Assembly (NCBI GenBank): GCA_937965795.1 | Contig: CALCMD010000053.1 | Span: forward strand, 1-24,466 | DNA: 24,466 bases | Source: an uncultured Lachnospiraceae bacterium | Lineage (GTDB): Bacteria > Bacillota > Clostridia > Lachnospirales > Lachnospiraceae | Direction: 5' to 3' | Shown: in pieces, positions 22,859 through 24,466 of the stretch | Layout: the number at the start of each line of letters is the position of its first letter | Position numbering within the stretch: the stretch's first letter is position 1 | Made by a program: the position numbers and the translations under genes | Notes under the pieces: generated by a model | What the model was told of the DNA's origin: nothing | What the model saw: the letters and a program-made list of their open reading frames with translations, nothing else | Database searches by the model: none

Positions 22859-24421
22859 ATGACAATCATTAAATGTAAAATGTGCGGCGGAGATCTGAAC
22901 ATCTCCGAGGGTACGAGCGTGGCGGAATGCGAGTACTGCGGCACGAAACAGACCCTGCCCAGAGTCGAGGGTCAGCAGCGGGCGGCAGCCTTCGACCGCG
23001 GCAATCATTTTCGCCGTCTGGGCGAATTCGACAAGGCTCTGACCGTCTACGAACACATTATCCAGGAGAGCGAAGACGACGCGGAGGCTCATTGGTGCTG
23101 CGCCCTGTGCCGGTTTGGTATTGAGTACGTAAAAGACCCCACCAGCGGCTACTATCTGCCCACTTGTCACCGTGCCAGCTTCGACAGCTTCCTGGAAGAC
23201 GTAGATTACCGGGCGGCGCTTGCCCACGCAGACGGCGTAGCCCGCCGACAGTATGAACGGAACGGCGAACAGATTGCCTCCATCCAGCGGGGCATCCTGT
23301 CCACGGTGCAGAAAGAGGAGCCTTTCGACGTTTTTATCTGCTACAAGGAGTCCGATGAGAATGGGGAAAGAACCGTGGACTCCACTCTGGCCCAGGACAT
23401 CTACTACCAGCTTACCGAGCAGGGGCACCGGGTGTTCTTCGCCCGCATCACCCTGGAGGACAAGGCGGGGCAAGAGTACGAGCCGTACATCTTCGCCGCC
23501 CTCCACTCCGCCAGGGTCATGGTGGCAGTGAGCACAAAGCCGGAACACCTGAACGCCGTATGGGTAAAAAACGAGTGGAGCCGCTATCTGGCGCTGATGA
23601 AGCGAGACCGCACGCGACTGCTGATCCCCTGCTACCGGGACATGGATCCATACGACCTGCCGGAACAGCTCTCAGTTCTCCAGGCCTATGACATGGGCAA
23701 AATCGGTTTTATTCAAGACTTGATCCGGGGTATCAGCAAGGTGCTGGATGCGGATCAAAAGCCAAAGAAAAAGGAAACGGTCATCGTCCAGGGCGAGGGA
23801 GGCAATCTGACTGCCCTGCTGAAGCGGGGTAATATGGCTCTGGAGGACGGCGAATGGAGCAAGGCCGACGGTTTCTTCGAGCAGGCGCTGAATATCGATG
23901 CAGAATGTGCAGAGTCCTACCTGGGCAAGGCGCTGGCAGTGCAACGCTGCCATACGCTCCAGGCGCTGGCAAAAAAGCGGACGTGCATAGAGCCATCGCT
24001 CACAACCCTGACCGCCTGTGAGGAAGACACCGCCCGCATGGATGCCATTGTGAAGAAGTATGAGGTTCCCACATATTTAGATGAGCGAACCATCCGGCAA
24101 ACATTTGACGGATTTGATTTTACATACCAATCTTCCGTGGCTGCTTTACAGGAAAAATCAGAGCAGGAGGAGGCATATTTTACCAGCGACAAGCTGATGG
24201 GCCGCGCCGTACGTTACGCAACCGGCGGCTTCGCCGCCCAGCTTGATGCAGTGCGAAAAGAAATCAAGTCGGCGCTGCAAAACATGATCGCCAGCGCCAG
24301 ACAAGAGGATGAAAAGAATGTCCAGCGGATCAAGGCGGAATACGCAGCGCATCTGGAACAGGCGGAAACCGCCGTAGCCCAGCTCTGCCAGGGAGCCAAG
24401 GAGCGTCGACAGAAAGACTGA
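22859..24421 (+). CDS. Zinc-ribbon / TIR-domain / TPR protein
   Basis: A 520-residue soluble protein. Residues 3-35 are a zinc ribbon with CxxC pairs Cys6/Cys9 and Cys24/Cys27. About 43-80 look like a TPR-type helical pair (AFDRGNHFRRLGEFDKALTVYEHII). About 155-290 are a TIR domain (EPFDVFICYKESDENGERTVD, EQGHRVFFARITLED, EYEPYIFAALHSARVMVAVST), with the NADase-type glutamate apparently present as Glu239 in WVKNEWSRYL. Another TPR pair (about 317-365) and a charged helical tail follow. The frame opens 11 codons earlier, but AGAGAGGAA sits about 10 bases before the ATG at 22859. Bacterial TIR proteins often degrade NAD+ in phage defence. Partners would lie beyond the right edge, so function is open. 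Confidence 0.9.
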   Translation: MTIIKCKMCGGDLNISEGTSVAECEYCGTKQTLPRVEGQQRAAAFDRGNHFRRLGEFDKALTVYEHIIQESEDDAEAHWCCALCRFGIEYVKDPTSGYYLPTCHRASFDSFLEDVDYRAALAHADGVARRQYERNGEQIASIQRGILSTVQKEEPFDVFICYKESDENGERTVDSTLAQDIYYQLTEQGHRVFFARITLEDKAGQEYEPYIFAALHSARVMVAVSTKPEHLNAVWVKNEWSRYLALMKRDRTRLLIPCYRDMDPYDLPEQLSVLQAYDMGKIGFIQDLIRGISKVLDADQKPKKKETVIVQGEGGNLTALLKRGNMALEDGEWSKADGFFEQALNIDAECAESYLGKALAVQRCHTLQALAKKRTCIEPSLTTLTACEEDTARMDAIVKKYEVPTYLDERTIRQTFDGFDFTYQSSVAALQEKSEQEEAYFTSDKLMGRAVRYATGGFAAQLDAVRKEIKSALQNMIASARQEDEKNVQRIKAEYAAHLEQAETAVAQLCQGAKERRQKD

Positions 24422-24466
24422 TATGTAATGACTTTTGTCAAGAGGTAAATTTAAAAAAATCACCAC

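Noticed and set aside
22670..23548. Long minus-strand open frame (292 codons) opposite the TIR gene
   Set aside because: It overlaps the clear zinc-ribbon/TIR gene, has no recognisable domain or ribosome binding site, and reads as a GC-rich antisense shadow.
1..24466. tRNA, rRNA, riboswitch, insertion sequence or CRISPR
   Set aside because: Intergenic gaps are all short; none showed a cloverleaf, a conserved riboswitch core, a transposase, terminal inverted repeats of an insertion sequence, or regularly spaced repeats.

Overview
The window looks like a chromosomal segment from a gut-type Clostridia, most likely Lachnospiraceae. Support comes from AGGAGG-type ribosome binding sites, the rpmG-secE-nusG-rplK-rplA operon, and a large secreted multidomain glycan-active protein with CBM51/NPCBM, FIVAR and BspA-like LRR modules. 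The genus cannot be settled from the sequence. Almost everything is on the minus strand; only two XRE regulators and a TIR gene are on the plus strand.

Layout. 1-540: a leftward promoter aimed out of the window, an XRE regulator, and a terminator shared with rplA. 539-2840: translation/secretion operon rpmG-secE-nusG-rplK-rplA. Its promoter lies inside the terminator hairpin of the upstream gene, and a matching L1-type RNA element precedes both rplK and rplA. 2862-8135: two secreted surface enzymes, an SGNH hydrolase with cell-wall-binding repeats and a 1360-residue protein that looks like a GH110 alpha-galactosidase. 8363-14712: an apparent four-gene operon of ABC ATPase, FtsX-type permease with a very long coiled coil, RsmF-like rRNA methyltransferase and CutC. 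14930-18328: a two-gene unit of an AT-rich PLD-helicase-DUF3427 gene followed by a Nudix hydrolase. 18555-20727: a YidC paralogue, then two divergent regulators (MerR and XRE) that both carry two C-terminal membrane segments. 20847-24421: an AAA ATPase/DUF4143 gene, a 5'-truncated DUF5050-like fragment, an orphan promoter-hairpin unit, and a zinc-ribbon/TIR/TPR gene.

How the genes work together. The left part is housekeeping. The two secreted enzymes suit a host-glycan-degrading gut commensal: the GH110-like module would remove alpha-1,3-galactose and the CBM51 module would hold the substrate. The right part, from about 15.4 kb on, is accessory in character. The helicase-Nudix pair and the TIR protein, which keeps its catalytic glutamate, are the best candidates for defence functions. 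The most distinctive regulatory structures are the duplicated L1 element, the promoter-in-terminator, the MerR promoter with a 19-bp spacer, and the pair of membrane-tethered regulators.
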